Shown here piece after piece: positions 11,613-22,337 of a DNA stretch of 64,000 nucleotides. Made by a program: the position numbers and the translations under genes. Positions within the stretch are counted from its first letter, which is position 1. Every line of letters starts with the position of its first letter. The stretch comes from Tridacna crocea (lineage: Eukaryota; Mollusca; Bivalvia; Cardiida; Cardiidae). Location: the NCBI GenBank assembly GCA_943736015.1, contig OX031061.1, positions 13,897,290-13,961,289 of the forward strand, given 5' to 3'. The notes beneath the pieces were generated by a model. It worked only from the letters and a program-made list of their open reading frames with translations, was not told the DNA's origin and made no database searches.

Positions 11613-11638
11613 TGTTCAGACATGATCCGATTTCATGA

Positions 11639-11866
11639 TTAACCCTTTCCCAAACGACAAATTTTAGACCCTCCTAAACTGAGAGAGTTTGGAGACCACA
11701 ATTTTAAATTTGATGGAAATGGCCAAAAGTTCTACTGAAGGGTAGAAAATACTGTGGGAAAAGGAGAAATTGCTCGTAACGAGCAATTTCTCCTTTTCCC
11801 ACAGTGTTTTCAAAAGACTTGTACTGCACACGCGTAAAAACCAGGGCTTGTTTGGGAAAGGGTTAA
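11639..11866 (-). mobile_element. TTAA-hairpin MITE, family B, full length
   Basis: TTAACCCTTTCCCAAACGAC..GTTTGGGAAAGGGTTAA. Core GAAATTGCTCGTAACGAGCA with ACTGTGGG/CCCACAGT arms. It marks the right edge of the 66-bp array. Confidence 0.92.
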
Positions 11867-12040
11867 TGCCACTTTCATTGACACCTGGGTTTCACAAGAA
11901 TGGGGCTGGGGCTCTGAATTATCTTGCCCATGGACACTTCCACAAAATACACAGTGTTTTCAGTAAGGATGAACCCAGTTCTTGTAAGTCACAAGTTTTA
12001 CACTTTGCTGCTAAGCCTTGGGATCCCTGATTGCTCCAAG
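11867..12040 (-). mobile_element. SINE body remnant next to the 66-bp array
   Basis: GGGGCTGGGGCTCTGAATTA and CTTGCCCATGGACACTTCC correspond to the minus-strand SINE body at 22440-22500. Its tail side faces the minisatellite. Confidence 0.5.
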
Positions 12041-12127
12041 AATTGTCCTCAGAATGCAGAATTCATGAAATTTATGGACAGAAGGTTTGAAATACAAGTA
12101 CATTACAATTATAATGGGGCATTAGAC

Positions 12128-12188
12128 CTTGAAGATCAAAGATCAGACTGTATACTCTACACTGTCTGATCTGAATCTTATCTGTCCA
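12128..12188. mobile_element. GATCAGACTG palindrome, copy 2
   Basis: GATCAAAGATCAGACTGTAT..CTGTCTGATCTGAATCTT; imperfect arms. Confidence 0.6.
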
Positions 12189-12356
12189 CAGAAGCAGCTG
12201 TAGTTTTGATTGACACACCAGGGCTTTTTTCTGCATTTTTATTGATAAAGTAATAATGAGGTGTTTGATTACCCACCCCCTGTCTCCTGACAATACATGT
12301 TTTTTCAGGCTGTCATGTCGAACAACACTTAACCCTTACACCAGCAGAAGTTTATG

Positions 12357-12420
12357 GATAGTATAGATTAAGATCAGACTGCACAGAAAGCACAGTCTGA
12401 TCTCTGATCTCAACTGTCTC
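12357..12420. mobile_element. GATCAGACTG palindrome, copy 3
   Basis: GGATAGTATAGATTAAGATC then GCACAGAAAGCACAGTCTGA; outer right arm decayed. Confidence 0.7.
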
Positions 12421-12548
12421 AACTATATTGTAGAGTGTGACGAAACTATCTGTTGAACTTGCAAAGGAAATATATTTTTGGCCTTTTAGAAAAAAATATT
12501 TATTCAGCATTGAAACTTAATGTGACTCACAATTTCATTTCTGTTTGT

Positions 12549-12611
12549 GGCCAGTATAGATCAAGATCAGACTTCACATTTCGTGCAGTTTGATCTTGAT
12601 CTATACTGTCC
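12549..12611. mobile_element. GATCAGACTG palindrome, copy 4
   Basis: GGCCAGTATAGATCAAGATC pairs with GATCTTGATCTATACTGTCC almost perfectly. Confidence 0.8.
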
Positions 12612-13344
12612 AGAAAAAACAAAGACATTTTGGACAGAAGCAGCCTTGATATCGCAAACATTTGGGTCTTATCTCTAAACTGTTAATGTCAATTGTGCTC
12701 ATTTGAAGCTTGAAGGGTTCCATCAAATTCAAAGGAGAGAAGTTATTAAAGCTACAACTGACAAAAAATACTTTAATAATATACTGTCAAATGAACGAGA
12801 TAGAATCTAAATTCATGTTTTTGTTATTAACTACAAAAAGGGAGTCAATCTCCTCCCATTTTTGAACTAAATATGGAGTTAGCGATAAATATGTCATGCT
12901 TGAAATATGTTGAAAGAAATTCCGCTCCGATGGAAATCGCTTTGACTTTCGCTAATAAGAGAATTTCCCATTAGTTTAGCTTCGGGTAATTTGTGTTCAA
13001 GTAATTATTTTCATCCTCACTTCACTTCATCTTTCTGTTGCATTGATAAATGATTCTGAATTGTCTGTTCATGTACTTCTGAGGGAGTCTTGCCTGTTGT
13101 GTTGGTAAACTATTGACCAGTGGGCAAAATTTTAACCCTTAGAGCATGGATTAAACCTTTCAGACATTTTCAACCAAGAAATATGACCCTAATAATTGCA
13201 ATTTAATGGTTATTTTTGTCTGTAATAAGTAAGTAAAACAGACAATGGTGATCAGTTATTATGCAACACATTTTGTGCAGCCTGATTTAATCTACATCGG
13301 CCACAAATATAATTTTAGCAGTGAAAGATAATTGAAGACTGAAG
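12612..13344. other. No gene recognised; half palindrome near 13265
   Basis: Only a half copy of the GATCAGACTG palindrome (TGTGCAGCCTGATTTAATCT, 13274-13293) stands out. Confidence 0.35.
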
Positions 13345-13795
13345 ACTTGTCCGATTTAATCATGGAAAACTTTGTGGAAAAAGAAGATAATACTGGTAAC
13401 CAGCATTTTCTCCTTTTGTAACAATGTTTTCCACCAGACTGGAAACAAATTTCAATTTTTTTAGATATGTTTTGGAAGTGCTTCCACAGTAGCTTAGTCG
13501 GTAACATGCAGGACTTCAAAACACGGGGTCCAGGGTCTTACCCTTAGCTACGACCCCTGGCTCTGCCAATTTCTTTCCAAGGATTGCAAGAGGATTTATT
13601 CCTCTCCCACCGCTGATCATTGTTTTGGCGACAATCATGTAAGCCAGTTGCTTGGAAAGAAGATTGTGCGAAGTACTGGTAAAAGAGACTCAAGGAACGC
13701 ATGGATAGGTGCACTGGCCGCCGCTATATAACTGAAATAATGTTGAAAAGGACACTAAACGCCATACAACCAACCTTCGTTTATTAAAGGGTTCA
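13345..13795 (+). mobile_element. TTAA-hairpin MITE interrupted by a SINE
   Basis: Hairpin around ATACTGGTAACCAGCATTTT and long arm to AGTGCTTCCA at 13486, then the SINE, then a terminus-like CGTTTATTAAAGGGTT at 13777-13793. The left end is decayed. Confidence 0.6.
13487..13777 (+). mobile_element. tRNA-derived SINE, full-length type
   Basis: A box TAGCTTAGTCGGTAAC. Body CCAATTTCTTTCCAAGGATT and CATGGATAGGTGCACTGGCC; tail ACTGAAATAATGTTGAAAAG. Tail architecture matches known molluscan SINEs. Confidence 0.8.
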
Positions 13796-13822
13796 GTTAC
13801 ATAGTTACATCAAGGTTAGTGC

Positions 13823-14048
13823 TTAACCCATTACCACATAATCCCTACTTTTGACGCCTCTGAGAAAGAAGCCTTTAGAAAACATTGTGGGAAAAGGAGA
13901 AAATGCTGGTAACCAGCATTTTCTCCTTTTTCCCACAATGTTTATCTTCACAAAACCAATTTCTAATTTTCAGTCACTTTTATTTTGTCGACTGCAAATG
14001 CTTTCAATTTGGGCAAGCCTAAAATATTGTTGTTTGGTTACGAGTTAA
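13823..14048 (+). mobile_element. TTAA-hairpin MITE, family A, full length
   Basis: TTAACCCATTACCACATAAT..GTTTGGTTACGAGTTAA; intact hairpin ATGCTGGTAACCAGCATTTT. Confidence 0.9.
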
Positions 14049-14245
14049 CTGTTTGTCCACATAATGAAGCAATACTGAAGTGTGTCCATACAATTTTTTA
14101 AAACCTTTTTCCAAACATTCAACAATGATTTGGATTAACTTGTAATATTGAAATATAAATATATCAAATTGAAAAATTCTCTCTCAAAAACAGTGAGGAA
14201 AAGGAGGCTATTACTGTACAGGCTACTTTTTACTAGTTTTCCTTA

Positions 14246-14957
14246 AGGCGCTGTCACACTCTAGCGTAAAGAGCCAGCGTATGAAGAACGTATGGACTTT
14301 TTGGGCATACGCTGACATACGCTGAAACACGCTATGGGTACGCTGGAATATGTTTCTAGTACGCCGGGGCACGTCGGTGTACGCTGATGTACGTTGACGG
14401 CCAAAAATTTTTTTGAACATGCACAAAAATTTTCGGCGTATGCCGACGTATGAATTTTACGGTCATCATACGTTCCTCATACGCTGAACACGCTAGAGGT
14501 ACGCTGAAGGTACATTACTCATAAGTCGAGTATGCTTCTCATACGTTGAAATTGAATGGGTCAGGAAACCTAGCGTTAGAGGATCGTATAATGAACGTGT
14601 GTCTGACGTGTGTCTAACGAATGGCTAACGTTATAATGGTAGTTTTAACGACAGTCTAACGTACTCATGTTATGCCTAACGTGTTCTGAGCATACAGCAA
14701 ACTTATCCCATGCGTATGACGTGCGTATTTCCAGCGTATTGGGGGGCAGGGGGTATATAAAGTCTCACATTTCCAAATCTGTATCAGTTTGTACTAGCAG
14801 TTCAGAGATGGAGGTTGCTGTGCTGCAACATCACCAAAATTTGTTACAGTTGGCAGTTGACCTCATACGCTGAAAAGTTGTGCGTATAAACAATTTTTCG
14901 AAATATTTGATATGGTCCTCATACGCTGGCTCTATACGCTAGAGTGTGACAGCGCCT
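14246..14957 (+). mobile_element. 712-bp Harbinger-like element with TTA TSD
   Basis: Left AGGCGCTGTCACACTCTAGC is repeated inverted at the right end, and the similarity extends for about 40 bp. TTA at 14243-14245 and 14958-14960 is the target duplication. The interior is packed with TACGCTG words. It retains a promoter and a short frame but no transposase, so it is a non-autonomous derivative. Confidence 0.8.
14754..14790 (+). promoter_or_regulatory. TATA box plus initiator inside the Harbinger-like element
   Basis: TATATAAA at 14754-14761 and TCAGTT at 14785-14790 lie at the spacing (~31 bp) typical of RNA polymerase II core promoters. An ATG follows at 14808 (MEVAVLQHHQ..). Probably a relic of the parent element's gene start. 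Confidence 0.5.
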
Positions 14958-15297
14958 TTATAAATAAAAAAGAGAAATGAATTTTTAAATATTCACTTCT
15001 CAGTTCCTCTCAAGCCATCTATCTTTTTTTCAAAGATATTTCTTGTTTTAGTTCACGATTTTATTACTCTATGGTCCATTTGGCAAGGTTTTTATTTGAT
15101 GTGGGTTTGTTTATTGATAAAAAGCTTTTATGGGTAATTATGAGTTATGACTAACTTGTCATATTTGTTTAGATGAATGGAGCCCAGTGAAGAGGTGAGG
15201 CAGAAATATAGGTAATATGATAAATTATGGCAATATTGTAACAGTACCTTGCTGTATTACACCTAGCCTGGCATTCAGGCCCTGCATTTAACTCTTT
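14958..15297. other. No feature recognised
   Basis: AT-rich spacer between two mobile elements. Confidence 0.3.
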
Positions 15298-15513
15298 ACC
15301 AAACAAGGCCTGGTTTTTATGTGTCTGCAGTAAAAGTCTTTTGAAAACACTGTGGGAAAAGGAGAAATTGATCGTAACAAGCAATTTCTCCTTTTCCCAC
15401 AGTGTTTTCTACCCTTTTTGAGAACTTTCTGCCATTTTCTCCAAATCTGAAATTGTCATCTGCAAACTCTTTCGGTTTGGGAGGTCCAAAGTTTGTGGTT
15501 GGGAAAGGGTTAA
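15298..15513 (+). mobile_element. TTAA-hairpin MITE, family B
   Basis: CTGCAGTAAAAGTCTTTTG arm first. Hairpin tip AATTGATCGTAACAAGCAAT carries unpaired changes relative to other family B copies. Ends GGGAAAGGGTTAA. Confidence 0.88.
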
Positions 15514-15909
15514 GTCGTTCTAATTAACAGGGTACACAACTACATCAGCTCACAGAAATATTTGTTGTTATTTGCCCTTCTTCTTAAATACGTTGAATCA
15601 GACATTTAGAATATTGAGAACACAGTTTTCGTTTTGCAGTTTTACTTGATGATTTTGTTTTAATGAAAAGGCTCTATTAAACGGACTGTCACCAGTCTAT
15701 GTTTCCCCTTACATACTGTTACACTGGGTTCATTCTTCAGCGCTTTACTGGACGACAAAATTGTACACTGATCCAGATGGAGAACAGGTGCAGATGACAA
15801 TTTCTGTGTGGCTCAAATGTGGTTTTACTTGATAGGCAAGAAAACACTGTAGGTCGTTAACAGTCGTGGTTCTGAAGTAACAGGTTCATACACAGTACCT
15901 AGTTTTGGT

Positions 15910-15995
15910 AGTTTAGAAAGCTTTTGAAATGTCGTGGGAAAACAAGAAAAAGCTGGTATCCAGAATTTTATCCTTTTCCCACATTTTTTTTCTGC
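15910..15995 (+). mobile_element. MITE hairpin fragment
   Basis: AGCTTTTGAAATGTCGTGGG and CCTTTTCCCACATTTT around a decayed AGCTGGTATCCAGAA tip. Confidence 0.55.
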
Positions 15996-16073
15996 ACAGA
16001 GCTAGCAGTCTGATCTTTGATCTATGTCATCACCTTTGTCAAGTTAAGCCTGTAAGATAAAATTCTGTAAGAT

Positions 16074-16860
16074 GGCTTGGTCAGACCGGCTAACGGATAT
16101 GTAAGGGAGGGAAACGGACAGAAACATGCAGAATTTGGTTATTCGGTGACAAAATTAATCTCCTCTACAGCTGGAGGCTCATGCGATCAGTGTGTGGATC
16201 AAAAAAGCCACACAACAACCACACACGTAACGGCAAAAACGCATGTTTAATGGATACGTACTGGATAATAAAGGTTCTAGTAACGGATATCACTGGACGA
16301 GTTAAGACTTTTACAGGATGAAACCAAAGTGCAATGCATGAGAACTGGACAAAACGGTTCTTACAAGGTACCATGAAGAGAAATGTACAGAACACAAATG
16401 TACAAGGAACATACCAGTCTCATGAAATGCCGAGGGGGTAACCCATTACCACACAATCCAGACTTTTAACAACCCTGAGAGAGGGATTTTTGAAAACATT
16501 GTGGGAAAAGGAGAAAATGCTGGTATCAGCATTTTCTCCTTTTCCCACAATATTTTCTACCCTATCAAAGACAAAAATTATTATTTAAGCTACATTTATT
16601 TTGTCTGCAAATGCTTTCAATTTGGACTGGTCTAAAATTTCCTTGTGAGGTAAAGAGTTAAATAGTCAGATGCATTCAAAGTCTGTTGTTTGCACGGCTC
16701 TGTCCGTTTTGTGTGGTGGAAATTTTCTGACATGCTCAAAACTTCCCACCAGATGGAACAGACATCATTGGACATCACCGGGCAAGCATTGGATTCGCCA
16801 TTCAGAAAGGGACATAAAACAGATACGAACGGACACGAACTGAGTTAAAATTATTAGAAA
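16074..16860 (-). mobile_element. TIR element, second copy, interrupted by a MITE
   Basis: GGCTTGGTCAGACC and the following ~100 bp are the reverse complement of the right end of the element at 30935-31516. Further similarity is seen near 16800-16850. Right terminus missing; MITE 16438-16661 splits it. Confidence 0.65.
16438..16661 (+). mobile_element. TTAA-hairpin MITE, family A
   Basis: Hairpin tip GCTGGTATCAGC; right end GTGAGGTAAAGAGTTAA. Left TTAA decayed to GTAA. Nested in the 16074-16860 element. Confidence 0.88.
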
Positions 16861-16953
16861 TCTGTTTCTTGTTCAAAAGCTCAGTGTGGCCAAACCTTGA
16901 GTTTCAGAGTATCATATTTTCATATGTCTAAAGAGGTGGAGTATATTTGTTTG

Positions 16954-17343
16954 CATCTTTGCAAGCCAAGGCTGGTGATTCACTAAGCTACTCTACCTTT
17001 GGCAGATCGAGCTTGATTTTATGTTCTCCTGATACGCTTTTTCATTGGATGCAGCCAGTTCTAACTGCAACGAATAAAATGGCTCGTAGCATTTCATCTT
17101 TTATAAAAATAGAAAAGAAGGTAAACATGGAAACCCGTGTGGATGTCTGCTTATTGCTTCATGTCGAATAATTGTATACATAAGCATTGTGTAAAACCAT
17201 ATTTCATTGGGTTTAAGAAATATGATGTAAAGGGGGTAATAACCAGCATCCAATAGAGGGCACATCGAAAGGAATCTCGGAATTGAATTTAATCAGCCAA
17301 GGTAAGATCCACGTAGCGATCGTAACCTTGGCTGGCGAAGATG
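16954..17343. mobile_element. ~400-bp TIR element with 9-bp TSD, copy 2
   Basis: CATCTTTGCAAGCCAAGG..CCTTGGCTGGCGAAGATG. Perfect 9-bp flanks ATTTGTTTG at 16945-16953 and 17344-17352. Clear homologue of 6515-6915. Confidence 0.85.
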
Positions 17344-17480
17344 ATTTGTTTGGCACTGAAAGGGTCGGAAAAAAAATCAATTATAAACAAGAGGGTAAAA
17401 ATGTTAATTGAAATGTTAATTGAGTGGATGAATTTCAGACAAGTATAATGTTCTGAAATTATCTTATTTAGAATCAATTA

Positions 17481-17713
17481 GAATCCCTTACCACACAATA
17501 ATGATTTTTGATGTACCTGAAAGAGAAAGCTTTTGAAAACAATGTGGGAAAAGGAAGAAATGCTGGTTACCAGCATTTTCACCTTTCCCCACAATGTTTT
17601 CTACCCTATCAAAGAAAAATCATTTGATAAGAGCCACACTGAAACTGTCATCTGCAAAAATAATGCGTTCAATTGGGACAGGTCTGAAATTTTGTTTTGT
17701 GGTAAAGGGTTAA
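17481..17713 (+). mobile_element. TTAA-hairpin MITE, family A
   Basis: Left TTAA decayed; hairpin ATGCTGGTTACCAGCATTTT intact; ends TGTGGTAAAGGGTTAA. Confidence 0.85.
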
Positions 17714-17849
17714 CTCTTCTCCTCATTTTGTATATCATCGGTTTACTTCCAAGACCTTGTAACTACAGCTTGTTTCAAGATGTAGTTATGAGGTTTTGAA
17801 AGTAAACTGACGATATTTAGGCGTTTTTGTTCTGAATGAATTGGAATTC

Positions 17850-17995
17850 ATGAATAAAATTTTGCTGAAATTGAAAAAATTGTTTCTCATAGATAAAGAA
17901 AACATTTTGGAAGAGTAGAAGATGCTAGTTATGACCATTTGCTCAATTTTCAAAATGTTCTTTGAAATACCTTCTTTCTGAGAACCCTTAACTCT
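17850..17995 (-). mobile_element. Degraded MITE fragment
   Basis: GAAAACATTTTGGAAGAG, GATGCTAGTTATGACCATTT and CCTTCTTTCTGAGAACC. Confidence 0.45.
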
Positions 17996-18076
17996 TTGAC
18001 TACAAGTACATGTAAATGGTTTACACTTTTTCATTGTAAATGTAGTTCCACTGAAAGATAGAGAAGTTAAAGAAGT

Positions 18077-18136
18077 GGACAGTGTAGACCACAGATCAGA
18101 CTGCATTTTCCTGCATGCAGTCTGATCACGATCTGC
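18077..18136. mobile_element. GATCAGACTG palindrome, copy 5
   Basis: GGACAGTGTAGACCACAGAT..ATGCAGTCTGATCACGATCT. Confidence 0.65.
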
Positions 18137-18201
18137 CTTAACCTCCAAAATTTGTAGTGTTGTTAACAGTAAGGAAAGAGTTGAAACGGGGAATTGTTTG
18201 A

Positions 18202-18625
18202 TTAACTCGTAACAAAACAGCATATTTTTAGACTTGTTCAAATTGTAAGCATTCACAGACAACAAAAAAGATGTGATTCAAAAATTATGATTTGTTTTTG
18301 AAAGGATAGATCATGGAAAAAGAAGAAAATCTTGGTTAACTGTTATTTTCTCCTTTTCTCATATTTTCCTTTAACCCTTCACCAAACTACAAAATTTTTG
18401 ACTTATCCAAGTGGAAGCATATACAGAGGTCAAGAAAGATGTGATTTGAACTTTGTAATTTGTCGGAGGGTAGAAAACATTGTGGGAAAAGAGAAAATGC
18501 TTGTTACAAGCATTTTCTCTTTTCCTGTTATGTTTGCAAAAGGCTTCTTCAGGGTTTTTAACATCTCAGATTGTTTTGTAAAGGGCTAATAGTGATGCAA
18601 AGTTTGGATTGTGTGGTAAAGCCGA
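18202..18625 (-). mobile_element. TTAA-hairpin MITE hosting another MITE
   Basis: Left arm TTAACTCGTAAC..TTTAGACTTGTTCAAATTG and a decayed hairpin to 18370. A right arm AGTTTGGATTGTGTGGTAAA resumes at about 18600, after the nested copy. Confidence 0.6.
18371..18589 (-). mobile_element. TTAA-hairpin MITE, nested
   Basis: TTAACCCTTCACCAAACTAC..TTTTGTAAAGGGCTAA. Tip ATGCTTGTTACAAGCAT is a paired variant of GCTGGT-ACCAGC. Confidence 0.85.
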
Positions 18626-18649
18626 AACATGTGGTAACAGCCGTAAAGG

Positions 18650-18850
18650 GTAACATTTTCAACCTTTTAGTCCATTGCTAGTGAAAACATGGTAGGAAAA
18701 GGAGCATTTTTTTTTTTATACAAGCCATTTCTCTTCTTTCCATGTTGTTTTCCATGCAATCCAAAAATGATATTTTATCCTTTCTGGCAAAATTTTTTTC
18801 TGCATGTCATTTGTATTAGCATACATCTGGTCAGATTGTAACCTATAAGG
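18650..18850 (+). mobile_element. Degraded MITE
   Basis: GTGAAAACATGGTAGGAAAA, a T-rich damaged tip and TTTCCATGTTGTTTTCC; the long arm is hardly recognisable. Confidence 0.5.
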
Positions 18851-18870
18851 AAATGGATCAAGTAAATCAA

Positions 18871-19097
18871 TTAACCCTTTCCTAAACGACAAATTTTGGA
18901 CTCTTCCACACCAAAAGAGATTGCAGACGACAATTTTAGATTTGAGAAAATGCTAGAAAGTTCTCAAAAAGGGTAGAAAACACTGTGGGAAAAGGAGAAA
19001 TTGCTCGTTACGAGCAATTTCTCCTTTTCCCACAGTGTTTTCAAAAGACTTTTACTGCAGACACTTAAAAACCAGGGCTTGTTTGGGAAAGGGTTAA
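18871..19097 (-). mobile_element. TTAA-hairpin MITE, family B, full length
   Basis: 227 bp; core GAAATTGCTCGTTACGAGCA perfectly paired; ACCAGGGCTTGTTTGGGAAA right end. Confidence 0.93.
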
Positions 19098-19425
19098 GAA
19101 GATGTTATCTGTTCATTCATTGCTAGGCTGTACAATGGTGCTTGTTCTTCACTATGAGCTGGGATCTCTTTTGAGGACTTTTGTTGAAATAATTTGTGGG
19201 AATCGCAACCACTTATTCTTTAGTTTTGTCTTGCTTATTTTGTTCAATTTCCTATCTTTACTGAATTAGAATGATAGCTCAAATTGTTTGTGAAGGAATG
19301 TATGGAATCAAACCCCGGCTGTGGTCTTCAACATAGTAATGATCGAGCTATGGTTAGAGAACACTTGACCTGTTTTGTGAACAGGCTACTGTGAACAAAT
19401 CTGTCCCATGTTGTTTTTTTTTCCT

Positions 19426-19636
19426 TAACCTTTGCCACATAATCCCAACTTTTAATGACCCTAAAGAAACAAAGCTTTTTTGAAACATTGTGAGAAAAGG
19501 AGAAAGTGCTGGTAACCACGTTTCTTACTCTTCACCCCGAAAAAATTTAATTTTTTAGTCACATTCATTTTGCTGTCTGCAAAATTAATGCTCTCAATTT
19601 GGGCAGGTCTAAGATTTTGTTGTGTGGTAAAGTTGA
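19426..19636 (+). mobile_element. TTAA-hairpin MITE, family A
   Basis: TTAACCTTTGCCACATAATC; right half of the hairpin is badly damaged after GCTGGTAACCA; ends TGTGTGGTAAAGTTGAA. Confidence 0.75.
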
Positions 19637-19724
19637 AGATTTCCAAATATTTGAAAAAGGATGAAATAAGGGCAGGTAACTATCAATGTATTTTGACATA
19701 GTTATACCCCTTTCTTGACTTAGA

Positions 19725-19860
19725 TTTTTGTTTGGTAACCAGCATTTTCTCCTTTTAAAGTCATTGTTTTGTTTCCTTTCAATGACAGGATCTGATTTGA
19801 GCCATATATGATTTTGTCATTGATCATACAATGCAATTGATGTGGACAAAATTGTAATAA
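19725..19860 (+). mobile_element. Right-half MITE fragment
   Basis: TTTGGTAACCAGCATTTTCT, then a decayed long arm. Confidence 0.5.
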
Positions 19861-20204
19861 AAAAGAAAACTCATTTGTAGCCTGCAAAAATGAACAAATA
19901 TTGTATTTATTATCAAGATTATATTTTCTAAAAAAGATGGAAAAAGTTGATAGAGTATTTCCTTTCTATGAAGCCTAGTCTTGATCTACACTGTCTGAAA
20001 GAACAGTTAAAGTTTTGTCCATCAGGTAAAATGTTACATTATAACACAAAAGTGTACTTTACACATAAACGAAATAGAATATGAAAATTATCATTTAAGT
20101 TTTGAAACCATAATACTGGCATGTCATTAAATCATTTTTGCAGGAGTCTTCATAATTATATTTTTTTTTACAGAGCAATCATTGTAATTTCATGACAGCA
20201 AGTT

Positions 20205-20398
20205 TGAAGGCGTTTGTTGACAAAGTGCAACAAGGAAAAAATGCTGGTAACCATTAACCAGCATTTTCTCCTTTTCCCGCTATGTTTTGATTGTTTTTCT
20301 ATTTTGTCAAAGACAATCATTTGAGCTTCACTTGATCAGCTAAACTAATGCTTCCAATATGAGATAGTCTAATTTTTTTTTTGTCTTGAAAACAGTTG
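20205..20398 (+). mobile_element. Degraded MITE with expanded loop
   Basis: GGAAAAAATGCTGGTAACC then ATTAACCAGCATTTTCTCC: the loop is slightly longer than in other copies. TTAA is present inside the loop. Confidence 0.65.
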
Positions 20399-20401
20399 AG
20401 T

Positions 20402-20525
20402 CTCTGCAATACAGCAAAGTTTTAGACTCGTTCATGTTCAAAGGACTCAAAGACTAGCATTTCCTCCTTTTCAAACAATAGTATCAAAAGCCCAAATCAC
20501 TCAAAATACTGGAATACTTGGTTAC
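20402..20525 (-). mobile_element. Degraded MITE fragment
   Basis: AGCAAAGTTTTAGACTCGTT, ACTAGCATTTCCTCCTTTT and AATACTGGAATACTTGGTT. Confidence 0.45.
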
Positions 20526-20811
20526 AAGTAGAACAGGGGATGGGTATATTGGCTATATATATATTATAATACTGGACCAAGGGTAAAAATTAGTTGACAA
20601 AATGTACAAGAGAAAATTCTATAATTGACTAAGAGTTATTAACCAGCAGGAGATAGCAATTTTATAGCATTGTTCTCTTTTGTATGCCTTCCGTCACAAT
20701 TACTCGCCTTCACAATAGCAAATTATCCCTGATTTTTGTCCCGTTGCAGCATAAAGAGCTTTTTTTTCATTTCATCATCAGTGGACGTAAAGAGCTCCTT
20801 GTTGAAACATT

Positions 20812-21028
20812 TGCTACAGGATCCATAATTTTAATGACTTAGAGAAAGAAGCCCTTTGAAAATCATTGTGGGAAGAGGAGAGGATGCTGGCAACCAGCAT
20901 TTTCTCTTTTTTCTATGATGTTTTCTTCTTCCATAAACAAGTTAATATTCTTCAGTTATTCTTATTTTGTTGTCTTCAAATTCTTTCAGTGTGAACGAGT
21001 ATTAAATATTGCCATTTGGAAAAGAGTT
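20812..21028 (+). mobile_element. TTAA-hairpin MITE, family A, decayed ends
   Basis: AATGACTTAGAGAAAGAAGC; tip GATGCTGGCAACCAGCATT; right end GCCATTTGGAAAAGAGTTA. Confidence 0.75.
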
Positions 21029-21807
21029 ATGGTCATTTAAGCTAAAGGAACAGTGGGTTCTAGCCAACTAATGGTTCTTTTCCATCAGTGTCTTTTGTAA
21101 AGTTTCAGAGAGAAATTTCCACTGACTCGTCAAAAAGTTTGCTATTGTTACATGAAATTTGCAGTAGCTTTGTCTAAGATCAAAATGAGCCTTCGAAGTA
21201 ATTGGTTACCCAATACCCTCTTGTTGACTGATTAAATGTATTTTCTAGAATGAGTTGGGAAAACATTTACAACAAATGCATGGTTGTAATTAGAAATTCA
21301 TCCATTTGCTGCATTGTTTTTCTGCCTCTGTGGTTTTGTTTCCTTTAATGTTGTTTCTCATGTCTGGATTGTGGGTGACAAGATGAGTTAACAATTGTAC
21401 TGTGACAATTGAGAAAGACAAATTGTGTACAGTATTACTCTCACAGTAAGATGAACTTTAATTGGTTCTATTAACATGATTTTCAATTATCCTACAAGTG
21501 ATTATTCAAATCAGTGATTTCATGAATTTGTGGATTTATGTCTATTCAAAAGCTAGCGTAATTTACCTCTGTGTGGTCAGTTTTTTTTGTCAGCTTGAGT
21601 ACATCTTTGCACTCTGTCAAAATTGTGTTAAATTGGCAATATTTTTAGATTTTTCTTTTAATTTAAAAAAAAAACTGCCAAGTTTTTGTCATAACCTTGC
21701 TACTGTCTGCATTCTGTAAAGCCTGTGACATTTTCTAATATCTCTGCCACTTACTTTACACTTTGGCTGGTTCTTATTCCTAACAAAGATGACCCATATT
21801 TAACCCT
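21029..21807. other. No feature recognised
   Basis: About 780 bp of AT-rich sequence with no repeat copy. The frame at 21498-21719 is hydrophobic but lacks start context or splice signals. Confidence 0.35.
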
Positions 21808-22033
21808 TTAACTCTTTATCAAACAACAATATTTTAGGTTTGTCCAAATCAAAAGTATTTGCAGTCACAAAAAAAATGACTGAAAATTTGAAATTTGTTT
21901 TGTGAAGGGCAGAAAACATTGTGGGAAAAAGAGAAAATGCTGGTAACCAGCATTTTCACCTTTTCCCACAATGTTTTCATGAGTCTTCTTTCTCAGGGTC
22001 ATCAAAAGTAGTGATTGTGTGGTAATAAGTTAA
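21808..22033 (-). mobile_element. TTAA-hairpin MITE, family A, full length
   Basis: TTAACTCTTTATCAAACAAC..GTGTGGTAATAAGTTAA; intact hairpin. Confidence 0.9.
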
Positions 22034-22337
22034 AGGATAACCAAACGTTTCAGAGGGGCATATAACCATAAAATATCTTCCCCACAGTTAAGCCCCTTCT
22101 TCGACCCAAAATTTTTATACAAATAAAATAGGCAAAAAATCTTTTGCACTTGCATGTAGGTGTTTGTGTTTTGCCAACTTGTGCATTAACCAGACATTGG
22201 AGAGCTCCTTGATACCATCCCCTAGAGCATGGTAGAAAGGCATCCATCAGTATATCAAAATAGCAGATTTTCTTCTGAAATCATGGAAACATGTTAATTA
22301 TTTATTTTTACTTTAAGCCAAGATGTCAAACTTATCA

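Larger units (their letters stand above)
9985..11638. repeat. 66-bp minisatellite array, split by four insertions
   Basis: Exact 66-bp spacing is seen at 10321, 10387, 10453 and 10519 (AGACATGATCTGATCTCTTG). Diverged units continue both ways. The array is interrupted by palindromes at 10065 and 10709, a MITE at 11052 and another element at about 11300. The unit resembles the reverse complement of the SINE 3' end (compare 22338-22400). Confidence 0.85.

Noticed and set aside
13345-13795. MITE core as a microRNA gene
   Set aside because: The stem is long and near-perfect and occurs in dozens of copies; without small-RNA evidence it is called as a transposon, not an ncRNA gene.
14223-14426. 67-residue reverse-strand frame over the Harbinger-like terminus
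   Set aside because: Crosses the element boundary at 14246, so it cannot be a gene of the element, and it has no host support.
17786-18265. 159-residue reverse-strand frame
   Set aside because: It runs through a MITE fragment and a GATCAGACTG palindrome; no domain is recognisable.
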